NCBI GenBank assembly: GCA_016191345.1
Contig: JACPOU010000037.1
Location: forward strand, 120,299 to 184,298
Origin: Chloroflexota bacterium
Lineage (GTDB): Bacteria > Chloroflexota > Limnocylindria > Limnocylindrales > CSP1-4
Direction of reading: 5' to 3'
DNA length: 64,000 nt
The notes below the pieces were generated by a model. It saw only the letters and a list, made by a program, of their open reading frames with translations, did no database searches and was not told the DNA's origin. The position numbers were made by a program, and so were the translations under genes. Position 1 is the stretch's first letter, and each line of letters begins with the position of its first letter. Shown here one piece after another: positions 18,034 through 27,477 of the stretch.

Positions 18034-19123
18034 CGGCGACCGTCGAGCAGCTCGTCGACGGCGGTCCGCATGGCCGCCGCGAAGACGGGCCGATCGAAGC
18101 GTCGCGCCGAGGCGGCCAGCTCGGCCGGGTCGAGGGCGACCGCCCGGGCCCGCTCCATCGCCGCGGCGAGGGCATCGACGGTCGGGGTCGGCACGAGGAA
18201 CCCGGTCCGGCCGTCCTCGATGATCTCCAGCGCCCCGCCGGCAGCCAGGGCGATCGGCGGCCGGCCGGCCGCCTGGACCTCGGCCATCGTGAGCCCGAAG
18301 TCCTCGCCCCCGGGACGACGAGGCCGTCCGTGGCCGCCATCGCGGTGGCCACGTCAGCGTCCGGCAGCCGGCCGAGGAAGCGGACCGTCGGGCCGGCGAT
18401 GGCCTGGAGCCGGGGAAGGTCGGGGCCGCTGCCGATCACGTCGAGGCCGGCCCGGAGCCGGCCGGCAGCCCGGACCGCGAGATCGAGGCGCTTGTACGGG
18501 CGCAGCCGCGCGACCACGAGGAAGCGCCCGGAACGCTCGGGCCCCGGCGGGAAGGCCGGCACGTCGATCGGGGGGTGGACCACCGCCACCGCGCGGCCGT
18601 GGATCCGGCGCAGGCGCGTCGCCGTGTGGGCCGAGTTCGCGATCAGCCGGTCCACGCGCCCGACGGCCTGCCGGTCCGAGCGGCGGAACCACGCGAGCGC
18701 AGGGCGCAGGAGCTGTCCCTGGATCCGGTGCTCGCGGAAGTAGTCCTCCGTCTGCCAGAGGAAGCGCGGCGGCGTGTGGACGTACGCGAGATGCGGGACG
18801 CCGTGCGGCGCACGGACGTGGTGCGCGAACGCGGACGTGCTCGAGACGACGAGATCGACGTCACCCAGGCTCAGGCCCCGGAACGCGGCCGGGAGGAGCG
18901 GCGCGAGCGAGGCCAGCGGGGCGCCCGCCCGCAGGAGCGGCTGGAGCGCCGAGGCATGGACCGGCCGGAGCGCAAGGCTCGGCGGCAGGAGCCGGCGGTC
19001 CACGACGGCCGCGGCCACGATCGCCGGATGGAGGACGTCGAGGAGCGCCGCGACCACCCGCTCCGCGCCGCCGAGCTGCGTGAAGTAGTCGTGGACGAGC
19101 GCGACGCGGCGGACTTCGGCCAT
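18030..19123 (-). pseudogene. Family 4 glycosyltransferase with a frameshift
   Basis: Retaining glycosyltransferase of GT-B fold, split by a one-base frameshift. The first part starts at ATG 19123 (GGAGGAGC upstream) with VALVHDYFTQLGGAERV, LAYVHTPPRFLW and SGRFLVVARLRPYKRLDLAVRAAG, and runs to GLVVPG. In the shifted frame the expected continuation follows: GEDFGLTMAEVQAAGRPPIAL, then GGALEIIEDGRTGFLV to the stop at 18030. One extra base in the C-run at 18307-18311 would restore a protein of about 364 residues. It may be a real inactivation or an assembly error at a homopolymer. Upstream end of the polysaccharide operon. Confidence 0.82.
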
Positions 19124-19283
19124 GCGCTCGTGCTCCTCCCGGTGCGTGGCCCGCGGGCCGTGGATGGCGATTGTGGGCCCGCCGCGCCGGGCGTCACAAG
19201 GCCGCATCGCCGGGCGCGGCGGAACCGCGCGCCCGGTGCGCCCGTCACGGGGACCTGCCGAACGCCGAGGAGTCCACGCGTCC

Positions 19284-19745
19284 ATGCCCGCCCTGTCCTG
19301 CCCCGCCCGAGGGGCCTCGCTCGTCCTCCTGGCCCTTGCGGCCGGCGCCTGCTCGCCGGCCCAGTCCCCCGCCCCGACCGGCTCGCCCGGCGCCTCCCCG
19401 TCCGCACCCGCCGCGACCACGATCGTCCTCGACCGTGCGCCGGCGAACCTCGGCTGCGACACCATCGGGGTCGGCTACCGGTCGATCACCTTCTTCATCG
19501 ACCCCACCCAGACCCCGATGGTCTGGGCCGTGACGGACCGAGGCGAGCGCCTCGGGGTGAAGTGGGACGACTCGTTCACCGGTGCACCGCTCGCCTCGCC
19601 TGGCGTGCTGGACAAGTCCGGCGCGAGCGTCGCGAGCAACGGCGAGGTCCTCCTGATCCCGCAGGCTGCCTGGCCGAACCTGCACGGCCACTTCGTCTGC
19701 CCCTCGACGGAGACCGTCTTCGTCCTCGACCAGGCACCGTCCTGA
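19284..19745 (+). CDS. Predicted lipoprotein, unknown function
   Basis: A 153-residue protein with a clear lipoprotein signal: hydrophobic SLVLLALAAG then lipobox AAGAC near residue 23, followed by an Ala/Pro/Ser linker. The mature part (about residues 48-153) contains two cysteines (GCDTIG and FVCPS) that could form a disulfide and ends in FVLDQAPS. It is divergent from the glycosyltransferase and 22 bases upstream of the HAD gene. No family recognised. Confidence 0.72.
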   Translation: MPALSCPARGASLVLLALAAGACSPAQSPAPTGSPGASPSAPAATTIVLDRAPANLGCDTIGVGYRSITFFIDPTQTPMVWAVTDRGERLGVKWDDSFTGAPLASPGVLDKSGASVASNGEVLLIPQAAWPNLHGHFVCPSTETVFVLDQAPS

Positions 19746-19767
19746 TCCCTGGTGGCATCATGTCGCC

Positions 19768-20481
19768 ATGGCCGACCTCGACTTCGACGCCTTCGACGCG
19801 CTGACCTTCGACTGCTACGGCACCCTCATCGACTGGGAGGCGGGCATCCTGGCCGGCCTCCGGCGCGTGCTGGACGTCCGGGGCGTGCGCCCGCCCGACG
19901 ACGAGCTCCTCGAGCGCTACGCGATCGCGGAGGCAGGTCTCGAGGCGGGCCCGTACCTCCCCTACCGCGACGTCCTCGGCCGCGGCCTTCGATCCGTCGC
20001 CGATGGCTACGGGACCGCCGCCACGGACGCGGAGGCCGCCGCCTTCGGCGACTCCGTCGGCGACTGGCCCGCCTTCCCCGATTCGGGGGCCGCGCTCGCG
20101 CGCCTGCGGACCCGCTTCCGGCTGGGCGTCCTCACCAACTGCGACGACGACCTGTTCGCGGCGTCCAACCGGCGGCTCGGGGTGGATTTCGACTGGGTCG
20201 TCACGGCCCAGCAGGCACGCGGCTACAAGCCTCGGGTGGAGAATTTCGAGCTGCTCTTCGAGCGCGTCGGGCTGCCGCGGGAGCGGATCCTCCACGTCGC
20301 CCAGAGCCTCTTCCACGACCACGTGCCGGCCAAGGCCCTGGGGATGACGACCGCCTGGATCGATCGCCGGCACGGCCGGCCCGGTGGGGGCGCCACGCCG
20401 CCGGCCAACGCCCGCCCGGATGCCGCGTTCCCGGACATGGCCAGCTTCGCCGCCGCGGCGGTGCCCGCGCCGAACCCGTAG
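19768..20481 (+). CDS. HAD-superfamily hydrolase, haloacid dehalogenase type II-like
   Basis: A 237-residue HAD phosphatase or dehalogenase. Motif I is FDCYGTLIDW with the nucleophile Asp; motif II is GVLTNCDDDLF; the catalytic Lys is in ARGYKPRVENFE, and motif III lies around VAQSLFHDHVPAKALG. This arrangement is closest to type II 2-haloacid dehalogenases, though such proteins are often general phosphatases. The start ATG at 19768 is preceded by CATCAT with a six-base gap, a weak leaderless arrangement. Confidence 0.88.
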   Translation: MADLDFDAFDALTFDCYGTLIDWEAGILAGLRRVLDVRGVRPPDDELLERYAIAEAGLEAGPYLPYRDVLGRGLRSVADGYGTAATDAEAAAFGDSVGDWPAFPDSGAALARLRTRFRLGVLTNCDDDLFAASNRRLGVDFDWVVTAQQARGYKPRVENFELLFERVGLPRERILHVAQSLFHDHVPAKALGMTTAWIDRRHGRPGGGATPPANARPDAAFPDMASFAAAAVPAPNP

Positions 20482-20539
20482 CGCCGCGACGACCCGCAGC
20501 GTCGCCACGAACCACTGGCGCGGCCCCCGCCCCCAGGCG

Positions 20540-20545
20540 TAGGAT
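20540..20545 (+). promoter_or_regulatory. Possible -10 element of the ugpC-like gene
   Basis: TAGGAT about 105 bases before the ATG at 20651. Unlike many genes here this one has a leader and a clear ribosome-binding site (GGAGG). Confidence 0.35.
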
Positions 20546-20650
20546 CGGCCCAGCCCGGAGCGGTCACGTACGGGACCCGTCCACGGTCGCGCGCCAGCGC
20601 GCCCGGGATGCATGGGGTCCGCGATGCCCGGCCCGGTCGGAGGTTGAGCC

Positions 20651-21778
<1,128 letters not shown>

Positions 21779-21780
21779 GC

Positions 21781-22416
21781 GTGCCACGCGAGCACCGGGC
21801 GGCCGGGGAGCCGCACCCGGCCGACGACCGCCTCCGCGAGACGGTCGTCGGCTCGACGCTCGTCCATCACGGCCACTACATCGATGTCCGCGTCGACGAC
21901 GTCGTGACGCCCGACGGCCGGCCCTCGAAGCGCGACATCGTCGGTCACCCGGGCGCCGTCGCGATCGTCGCCCTCGATGGCGAGGACCGCGTCATCCTCG
22001 TCCGGCAGTTCCGGCTCGCGGCCGGCCGGACGCTCCTCGAGATCCCGGCCGGGACCCTGGACCGCGATGCGGACGGGGCCGTCGAGGACCCCGACCTCGC
22101 CGCTCGCCGCGAGCTCGAGGAGGAGACCGGCTTCCGGGCCGGCTCCTGGGAGCACCTCGGCGCGTTCTGGACGGCGCCGGGCTTCGCCACGGAGCTGATG
22201 CACCTGTACCTCGCCCGCGATCTCGTGCCGGCCGACCTCGGCCGGCTCGGACCGGACGAGGACGAGAACCTGGAGATCGAGGCGATCCCGTGGCGAGATG
22301 CCGTCGCCCTTGCCGATTCGGGCGTCATCGCCGACGCGAAGTCGCTCGTCGGGCTCTTCCGCCTCGCCCGGCTGCTCGATGCCGACGGCCGGTTGGCCGA
22401 CGGGGCCCACCGCTGA
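21781..22416 (+). CDS. NUDIX hydrolase, ADP-ribose pyrophosphatase-like
   Basis: A 211-residue enzyme that likely hydrolyses ADP-ribose or a related nucleoside diphosphate sugar. The NUDIX box is present as IPAGTLDRD..VEDPDLAARRELEEETGF, with the catalytic RELEEETG intact; about five residues are inserted between the Gly and first Glu compared with the common spacing. Upstream VILVRQFRLAAGRTLLEIPAG is typical of ADP-ribose pyrophosphatases. The GTG at 21781 follows the previous stop by two bases, so translation is coupled to the ATPase gene. Confidence 0.88.
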   Translation: MPREHRAAGEPHPADDRLRETVVGSTLVHHGHYIDVRVDDVVTPDGRPSKRDIVGHPGAVAIVALDGEDRVILVRQFRLAAGRTLLEIPAGTLDRDADGAVEDPDLAARRELEEETGFRAGSWEHLGAFWTAPGFATELMHLYLARDLVPADLGRLGPDEDENLEIEAIPWRDAVALADSGVIADAKSLVGLFRLARLLDADGRLADGAHR

Positions 22417-22486
22417 CCGGGCAGCGTCGAGCCGTCGCCTCCCCGCGGGATGCGGCAACGAGGCCCGGTGGCGGCCCCCGACCCGC

Positions 22487-22492
22487 TATCCT
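22487..22492 (+). promoter_or_regulatory. -10 element TATCCT, leaderless start
   Basis: TATCCT, seven bases, ATG at 22500. Identical in sequence and spacing to the element at 9487. Confidence 0.5.
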
Positions 22493-22499
22493 CCGGCCG

Positions 22500-23414
22500 A
22501 TGCCAACGGTGCGCCGCTTCCAGCCGGGTGACGAGGCCGGCGTCAGGGCCGTGATGGAAGCCTCGTTCGCCGTGGACCATATGCCCGGCATGACCCTCAA
22601 GGAGATCGACGTCGCGGTCAGCCGCCTCCCGGCGGACCCGATCGGAATCGTCGTGGCCGAGGCTGACGGGTCGATCGTCGGCTACTGCGCACCGCGGCTG
22701 GACGACCTGACCGTGCACCCCGACTGGCGCCGCCAGGGCATCGGCCGGCAGCTCGCCGGCGCGGCCCTGGAGCTGGCGGACGAGCGCGGCCTCGACGAGC
22801 TCACGCTCTTCGTCCCGCCGCACCTGTCCGGGTCGCAGGCGTTCGCCGCCGCGATCGGGCTGACGTACAGCTCCAGTCTGTGGCTCTTCCGGCTCCCCGA
22901 GGACCACCCCATCGCCCGCCTCGAGACGCCCGCCGGACATGTCCTCTCGACCTGGACGGATGACATCGACGTCGCGGCCTTCGTCGCCTTCGCCACCGCG
23001 GCCTGGGAAGGCCACCCGTCGCCGCTCCACCTGACGACCGAGCTCGCCGAGCATGTCGCGCACCTGCCCGAGTTCGATCCCGGCGGGATCCTCCTGGTGG
23101 CCCGGGCCGAGGCGCCCGCGGCCCCGATCGCCTTCACGAAGGTCGAGATGCGGGCCGACGATGCCGGGCATGCCACCGGCTGGATCGGGCAGATCGGCGT
23201 CCTGCCGGAGCACCGTGGCCTGGGCCTCGGGCGCTGGCTCCTCCACTGGGGCGTGGCGTACCTGCGCGAGCGGGGCGCCGGGGTTGTGGAGCTGGCCGTC
23301 GAGGCGGCGAACGAGCGGGCCCTGGGCCTCTACCGGCGGACGGGCTTCGAGCCGGCCGTCGAGTGGCCGCACTGGGTCCTGCCGGTCCGGCGGGCGATCG
23401 GGACCGGCGCCTGA
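22500..23414 (+). CDS. Tandem GNAT-domain acetyltransferase
   Basis: A 304-residue protein with two GNAT folds. The first (about 1-150) has the acetyl-CoA loop in HPDWRRQGIGRQLAGAAL; the second (about 165-304) has HRGLGLGRWLLHWGV followed by NERALGLYRRTGFEPA. Double-GNAT proteins of this type include mycothiol synthase and various antibiotic or polyamine acetyltransferases, but no substrate-defining motif is seen. The ATG sits behind a leaderless-type -10 element. Confidence 0.87.
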   Translation: MPTVRRFQPGDEAGVRAVMEASFAVDHMPGMTLKEIDVAVSRLPADPIGIVVAEADGSIVGYCAPRLDDLTVHPDWRRQGIGRQLAGAALELADERGLDELTLFVPPHLSGSQAFAAAIGLTYSSSLWLFRLPEDHPIARLETPAGHVLSTWTDDIDVAAFVAFATAAWEGHPSPLHLTTELAEHVAHLPEFDPGGILLVARAEAPAAPIAFTKVEMRADDAGHATGWIGQIGVLPEHRGLGLGRWLLHWGVAYLRERGAGVVELAVEAANERALGLYRRTGFEPAVEWPHWVLPVRRAIGTGA

Positions 23415-23420
23415 CACCTT

Positions 23421-23446
23421 CGGCGCCGGGCGATCGGGCGGCGCCG
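23421..23446. terminator. Hairpin in convergent spacer
   Basis: CGGCGCCG, ten-base loop, CGGCGCCG between the convergent GNAT and TPR genes. No T-tract. Confidence 0.4.
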
Positions 23447-23466
23447 CACCGGCCCGGGGCGCGCGG

Positions 23467-24051
23467 TCAGTCTGGCGGGCGATCCTCGGGTTCGGCGGCC
23501 GGGTCAGGGGCCGGTTCGGCGGCCGGGTCAGGGGCCGGTTCGGCGGCCCGGTCAGGGGCCGGTTCGGCGGCCGGGGCCGAGTCGCCGGTCGCGCCGGAGG
23601 CCGAGTCGCCGGCCGTGCCGGAGGCCGTTAGCGCGGCCGGCTTCGCCTGCCCCGGCATCGCGGTCGGACCCGGGCCCAGCCGCGCCAGCGCTCCCCGGTA
23701 GAGCGGCGACATCGGGTCCAGCGCGACCGCCATCTTCAGGTGCGTCCGGGCCTCGCGGTTGCGGCCGAGCCGCTTGAGGCTCTGGCCGAGGGCGAAGTGG
23801 GCATAGGGCGACGAAGGATCGACCTCGAGGAGGTGCTCGAACGTCTCTCGCGCCAGCTCCGGCTGGGCCGCGTTGAACTGGGCCCGGCCGAGCGCCTCGA
23901 GAATGGAGCCCTTTCCCGGCTCGAGGCGGGCAGCCCGGGCCAGCACGATGGCGGCCTGGGCGTGATGCCGCTTCCGCATCAACGACTGGCCGCGCTGGAG
24001 CAGCTCGTAGGCGCCCTCCCGATCGTCGAGCGGGAGGGACGGCTCGTCCAT
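23467..24051 (-). CDS. TPR-repeat protein with repetitive Ala/Pro/Glu tail
   Basis: A 194-residue protein with about three tetratricopeptide repeats (residues 12-120, for example GSILEALGRAQFNAAQPELARETFEHLLEVDPSS and SPYAHFALGQSLKRLGRNREARTHLKMAVALDP). TPRs mediate protein-protein contact. The last 70 residues are low complexity with AEPAPDPA repeats encoded by 24-bp units. It is the last gene of a minus-strand run that begins with glgC, 105 bases after the nicotinate phosphoribosyltransferase. Confidence 0.78.
   Translation of the reverse strand: MDEPSLPLDDREGAYELLQRGQSLMRKRHHAQAAIVLARAARLEPGKGSILEALGRAQFNAAQPELARETFEHLLEVDPSSPYAHFALGQSLKRLGRNREARTHLKMAVALDPMSPLYRGALARLGPGPTAMPGQAKPAALTASGTAGDSASGATGDSAPAAEPAPDRAAEPAPDPAAEPAPDPAAEPEDRPPD
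23491..23576 (+). repeat. 24-bp tandem repeat in the TPR gene
   Basis: About 3.5 copies of a 24-base unit beginning TTCGGCGGCC, coding for AEPAPDPA-type octapeptides. Confidence 0.9.
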
Positions 24052-24156
24052 GCCTGGATGGTGGCACGGAATGCGGCTCGCTGCCGCCGGCGGCAATGTG
24101 GCGCCACGACGCGGCGTCGGTCGCGGCTTGCCCGTGATGGCTCGGCCAACCTTCGG

Positions 24157-25185
24157 CTACGGCGCCCCGTCGCGCCAATCGGCGAGGCGAACCGGCCTGA
24201 GTCGGGGGCTCTCGGTACGGCCTGGGATGCGGCCGCGCTTCGCGATCGGGCGGCCGTCGATCTCCTTGAGGTCGCCGGTGAAGTCGATCGGCGTCGCCCC
24301 GCTGATGTGCGAGCCCACGGCAAACGAGTCGACCGGCGCCCCGGCCTCCTTGAAGTACCGGATCCGGTCCGGGGTCAGCCCGCCCGAGACCACGATCTTC
24401 ACGGCCCGATGGCCCGCCTGGTCGAGGCGCGCCCGGACCTCGTGGACGAGGTCGGCCGTCACCCGGCCGCGCTCCGACGGCGTGTCGAGGCGGATGCCGT
24501 ACAGCCGGTCGCCGAGCGCCTCGGCGACGCGGAGCGCCTCCTCCGCCTCGTCCTTGAAGGTATCGACGAGCACGATCCGGGGCACGTCCGCCTCGAGGTC
24601 GCGATCGAAGGCCACGGCCGCGTCCACCGTGTCGCCGAAGATCAGCACCAGCGAGTGGGGCATCGTGCCCGTGGGGTTGAGGCCGGCGAGGCGGGCGCCG
24701 GCGGGCGTCGACGCGCCGACGCAGCCGCCGACGATGGCCGCGTAGTCGAGCACGTCGACGATGTCCGGGTGGACGTGACGGGCGCCGAAGGAGATCACGG
24801 GATCCGGGGCCGCGGCCTGGACGACCTCGCGCGCCGCGGTGGCCCAGCCAGTGGACTGGGCGAGCATGCCGAGCATCGCCGTCTCGTACAGGCCGAAGGC
24901 CCGGTAGCGGGCCTGGATCCTGAGGACGACCTCCTTGGGGGCGATGGCGTCCCCGTCGTCGAGGGCCTCGACGACGGCATGCTCCTCATCGGCGAGGACG
25001 TGGCCGAGCAGGTTCTTCGCCTCGTCCATGCCGCACAGCAGCGCCTCCTCCCGGGCGAAGACCTCCATCGTCACGGTGGGATCCATGCCCTCGCGCTCGA
25101 GGATCCGGTCCGCCCGCGCGAAGTAGACGTCGGCCGAGTCGCCGGACAGGATCTCGCCCGAGGGGCGCGAGCGACGCATCGGCAT
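24157..25185 (-). CDS. Nicotinate phosphoribosyltransferase
   Basis: A 342-residue enzyme that joins nicotinate to PRPP to make nicotinate mononucleotide for NAD salvage. Family hallmarks include SGDSADVYF near the N-terminus, FGARHVHPDI in mid-protein, TGTMPHSLVLIFGD, VLVDTF and the phosphate-binding region VVSGGLTPDRIRYFKEAGAPVDSFAVGSHIS. Length and wording fit the shorter archaeal-type subgroup rather than long PncB. It follows the metallopeptidase gene by 24 bases on the same strand. Confidence 0.9.
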   Translation of the reverse strand: MPMRRSRPSGEILSGDSADVYFARADRILEREGMDPTVTMEVFAREEALLCGMDEAKNLLGHVLADEEHAVVEALDDGDAIAPKEVVLRIQARYRAFGLYETAMLGMLAQSTGWATAAREVVQAAAPDPVISFGARHVHPDIVDVLDYAAIVGGCVGASTPAGARLAGLNPTGTMPHSLVLIFGDTVDAAVAFDRDLEADVPRIVLVDTFKDEAEEALRVAEALGDRLYGIRLDTPSERGRVTADLVHEVRARLDQAGHRAVKIVVSGGLTPDRIRYFKEAGAPVDSFAVGSHISGATPIDFTGDLKEIDGRPIAKRGRIPGRTESPRLRPVRLADWRDGAP

Positions 25186-25209
25186 CAGCGGACGGCGCTC
25201 GCGGCCGGG

Positions 25210-27441
25210 TCAGGTCGGGTCGCTGGGCGCTTCACCGTCGACCGGTCCTCCGTCCGGATCCGGCGCCGCTGCCGCGTCCGGCGGAAGCGCTGGCGGATCG
25301 GCGGCGAGTGTAGCGTACGGCCCCGACGGCCACGGCTCGGCGGCCGTGGCCGCACCGCCGACGCCGCTCGTGAGGCCGCTCTCGGCCGCGACCGGCGTGG
25401 AAACGGCATTGCGCAGCGCACCACGCCGACGGCGCCCCCGGATCACCACCATCGACGCGACGAGGAACACGACGAGGGCCGCGAGTGCGGCAGCCTGGAG
25501 CAGGCGTGTCCGGCCGCGGACTCCGGCGCCGTCGACCAGCGCGAGGACGCTCGCCGCGCCGGCGGCGCTCGCATCGAGGTCGCCTGCCTCGAACGCCGCG
25601 CGGGCGGCGTCGTAGGCGGCCGCCGGCGAAGAGCCCAGCAGCCCGATCGAGTCGAAGAAGTCCGGCTGGGCAGTCGTCGCCTGGCCGGCACCGCCGAGCG
25701 ATGTCAGGACGTCCAGCTCCTTCTGGCCGAGGCCCTGGGCCTCGGCCAGGCCGTCAGTGGCGTCCTCGTAGGCCCGCTCGAGAGTGGCCCCGGGATCGAG
25801 GCCCAGCGCCGCGGCGGCCGCCCGGACCTGGTCGCGCAGCGCGAGGACTTCGCTCGCCTCCGTGATCCGGACGAGTGCCGCGGCGAAGTCCCAGGTGCCC
25901 ATCGGCTCTCGGACGTACAGAGGCGGCGACCAGCCGCCGGGCTCCTCGAGGGCCGCGTACGCCGCGCGCGCGGCGGACCGGTCGTCCAGCTGGCGATCGC
26001 CGGTCGGCGTGGCGACCCACGCGCGGAAGAGCGACTCGGCCTGCCGGGAGCCGCCGACCTCCTCGAGGAGGTCGAGGAAGCGCTGCCAGGAATCGCGCGG
26101 ATCGACCGTCTCGGCCGGGCCCGCACCGACGTACGCGATCCGGTTCGCGTCCGCCGTCGCGAGCACGTTCCGGAACGCCCCGGGACCGATCTCGTCGAAC
26201 ACCTGGTGCACGACGTACCAGGAGGCGTTGTAGCCGAACAGCTCGCGCGCCTCGGTGACGTCATCGACTCGGCCCGGAAAGGTCCAGCCCTGGAGGTCCA
26301 CGCGCCCTGCCGCCGAGGCGTCCGGGACCTCCGGTGCCTCGGGCGAATCCCCGATCTCGACGAGGACCTCGGCGGCGAACGTGTCTGCCATGCCCTCGCC
26401 GATCCAGCGGTCGGTGAAGAGGCCGTCGTTGAACCAGGCATGGGACGCCTCGTGGACGATCGTGAGGTCGTCGAGGTTCTCGCTGATGTCGATCCGTTGC
26501 TCGGCCGTGTAGTAGAGGCCCGCGTAGCCCTCGAGGAGCGGGGCGTAGACCTCGGTCACCTCCACGCGCTTCGTGACCGGCCAGGGCAGCCCGATCAGGG
26601 CCTGGAGCCTCGGGAGGCCCTGGCGGAGGGTTGACATGACCCGGGTCCGCCAGACCCTGTCCTCCGGCCACCCCCGGACGAGGAGTGCGACACCGCCCGG
26701 CAGCGCGAGCTCGTCCCGGGCGAACGATCGGTCGCGCGTGGCCGCGACCGCGGCCCAGAACTCGACTGGGTCAGTGATGGCCGTCGCCGAGAGCTTCGTC
26801 CCATCGATCGTCTCGGCGGCCAGGAGGTCGGAGCCGAACGTCTCCACCGCGAAGCCCGACGGCAGGATGACCGCGACCGATGAGCGGCCGGAGTCACCCC
26901 ATGCCCAGACCTCGAACGTGGCGAAGGCCTGCCCGACCCGAACCGGCGAATCGGAGCGCGGCTCGCCGGAGGCGAGATCGAAGGCGATCGTGACATTCGT
27001 CGTCTGGCCGAAGAGCAGGTCGCGGCGAAGCCGGAAGCCCAGCTCGATGTACCGGTCCTTCTGGGCCGAGGTCACGGCCAGGCCGCCGCCCGGATCGCTG
27101 ACCGCGATGCTCGAGGCCTCGGGCGGGATCGCCCAGGTGACCTCGCGCCAGAAGTAGTACGTCGTCGGCGTGCTCGGCTTGTCGTTCTGCAGCGAAACCG
27201 CGATCGAGACGTGCACCGCGCTGGCGGCCGGGTCGACCGTATACGTCGCGCTCGCCGTCTCGATGAGCCGCCCCGTCGCGGCGGCGGCCGCCGGCGCGAT
27301 GCCCGAGGCGGATCCGAGGCCGATGGCCAGCGCCAGGGCGAGCAGCACGCGGATCGGGGCACGGTACGGGGCAAGGAGTCGAGCGCCTGACGGCGGACGA
27401 GACGCGCCGCCATCAGGGCGGGGAGGCGCATCGCCGATCAT
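25210..27441 (-). CDS. Membrane-anchored gluzincin metallopeptidase-like protein A
   Basis: A 743-residue exported protein with a zinc peptidase motif. A basic N-terminus and hydrophobic segment (about residues 25-50) look like a signal; a beta-rich region follows; the site is HEASHAWF, then 14 residues to Glu in WIGEGMAD, a shortened version of the M1 pattern. A C-terminal helix (AALAALVVFLVASMVVI near residue 650) with an Arg-rich flank suggests a membrane anchor, leaving the peptidase outside. ATG 27441 has GGAGG ten bases upstream; GTG 27459 is the alternative. It is paralogous to the gene immediately upstream. Confidence 0.78.
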   Translation of the reverse strand: MIGDAPPRPDGGASRPPSGARLLAPYRAPIRVLLALALAIGLGSASGIAPAAAAATGRLIETASATYTVDPAASAVHVSIAVSLQNDKPSTPTTYYFWREVTWAIPPEASSIAVSDPGGGLAVTSAQKDRYIELGFRLRRDLLFGQTTNVTIAFDLASGEPRSDSPVRVGQAFATFEVWAWGDSGRSSVAVILPSGFAVETFGSDLLAAETIDGTKLSATAITDPVEFWAAVAATRDRSFARDELALPGGVALLVRGWPEDRVWRTRVMSTLRQGLPRLQALIGLPWPVTKRVEVTEVYAPLLEGYAGLYYTAEQRIDISENLDDLTIVHEASHAWFNDGLFTDRWIGEGMADTFAAEVLVEIGDSPEAPEVPDASAAGRVDLQGWTFPGRVDDVTEARELFGYNASWYVVHQVFDEIGPGAFRNVLATADANRIAYVGAGPAETVDPRDSWQRFLDLLEEVGGSRQAESLFRAWVATPTGDRQLDDRSAARAAYAALEEPGGWSPPLYVREPMGTWDFAAALVRITEASEVLALRDQVRAAAAALGLDPGATLERAYEDATDGLAEAQGLGQKELDVLTSLGGAGQATTAQPDFFDSIGLLGSSPAAAYDAARAAFEAGDLDASAAGAASVLALVDGAGVRGRTRLLQAAALAALVVFLVASMVVIRGRRRRGALRNAVSTPVAAESGLTSGVGGAATAAEPWPSGPYATLAADPPALPPDAAAAPDPDGGPVDGEAPSDPT

Positions 27442-27477
27442 CCGTTCGAGGCCTCCCACGCGATCGCGAGTCCCGCC

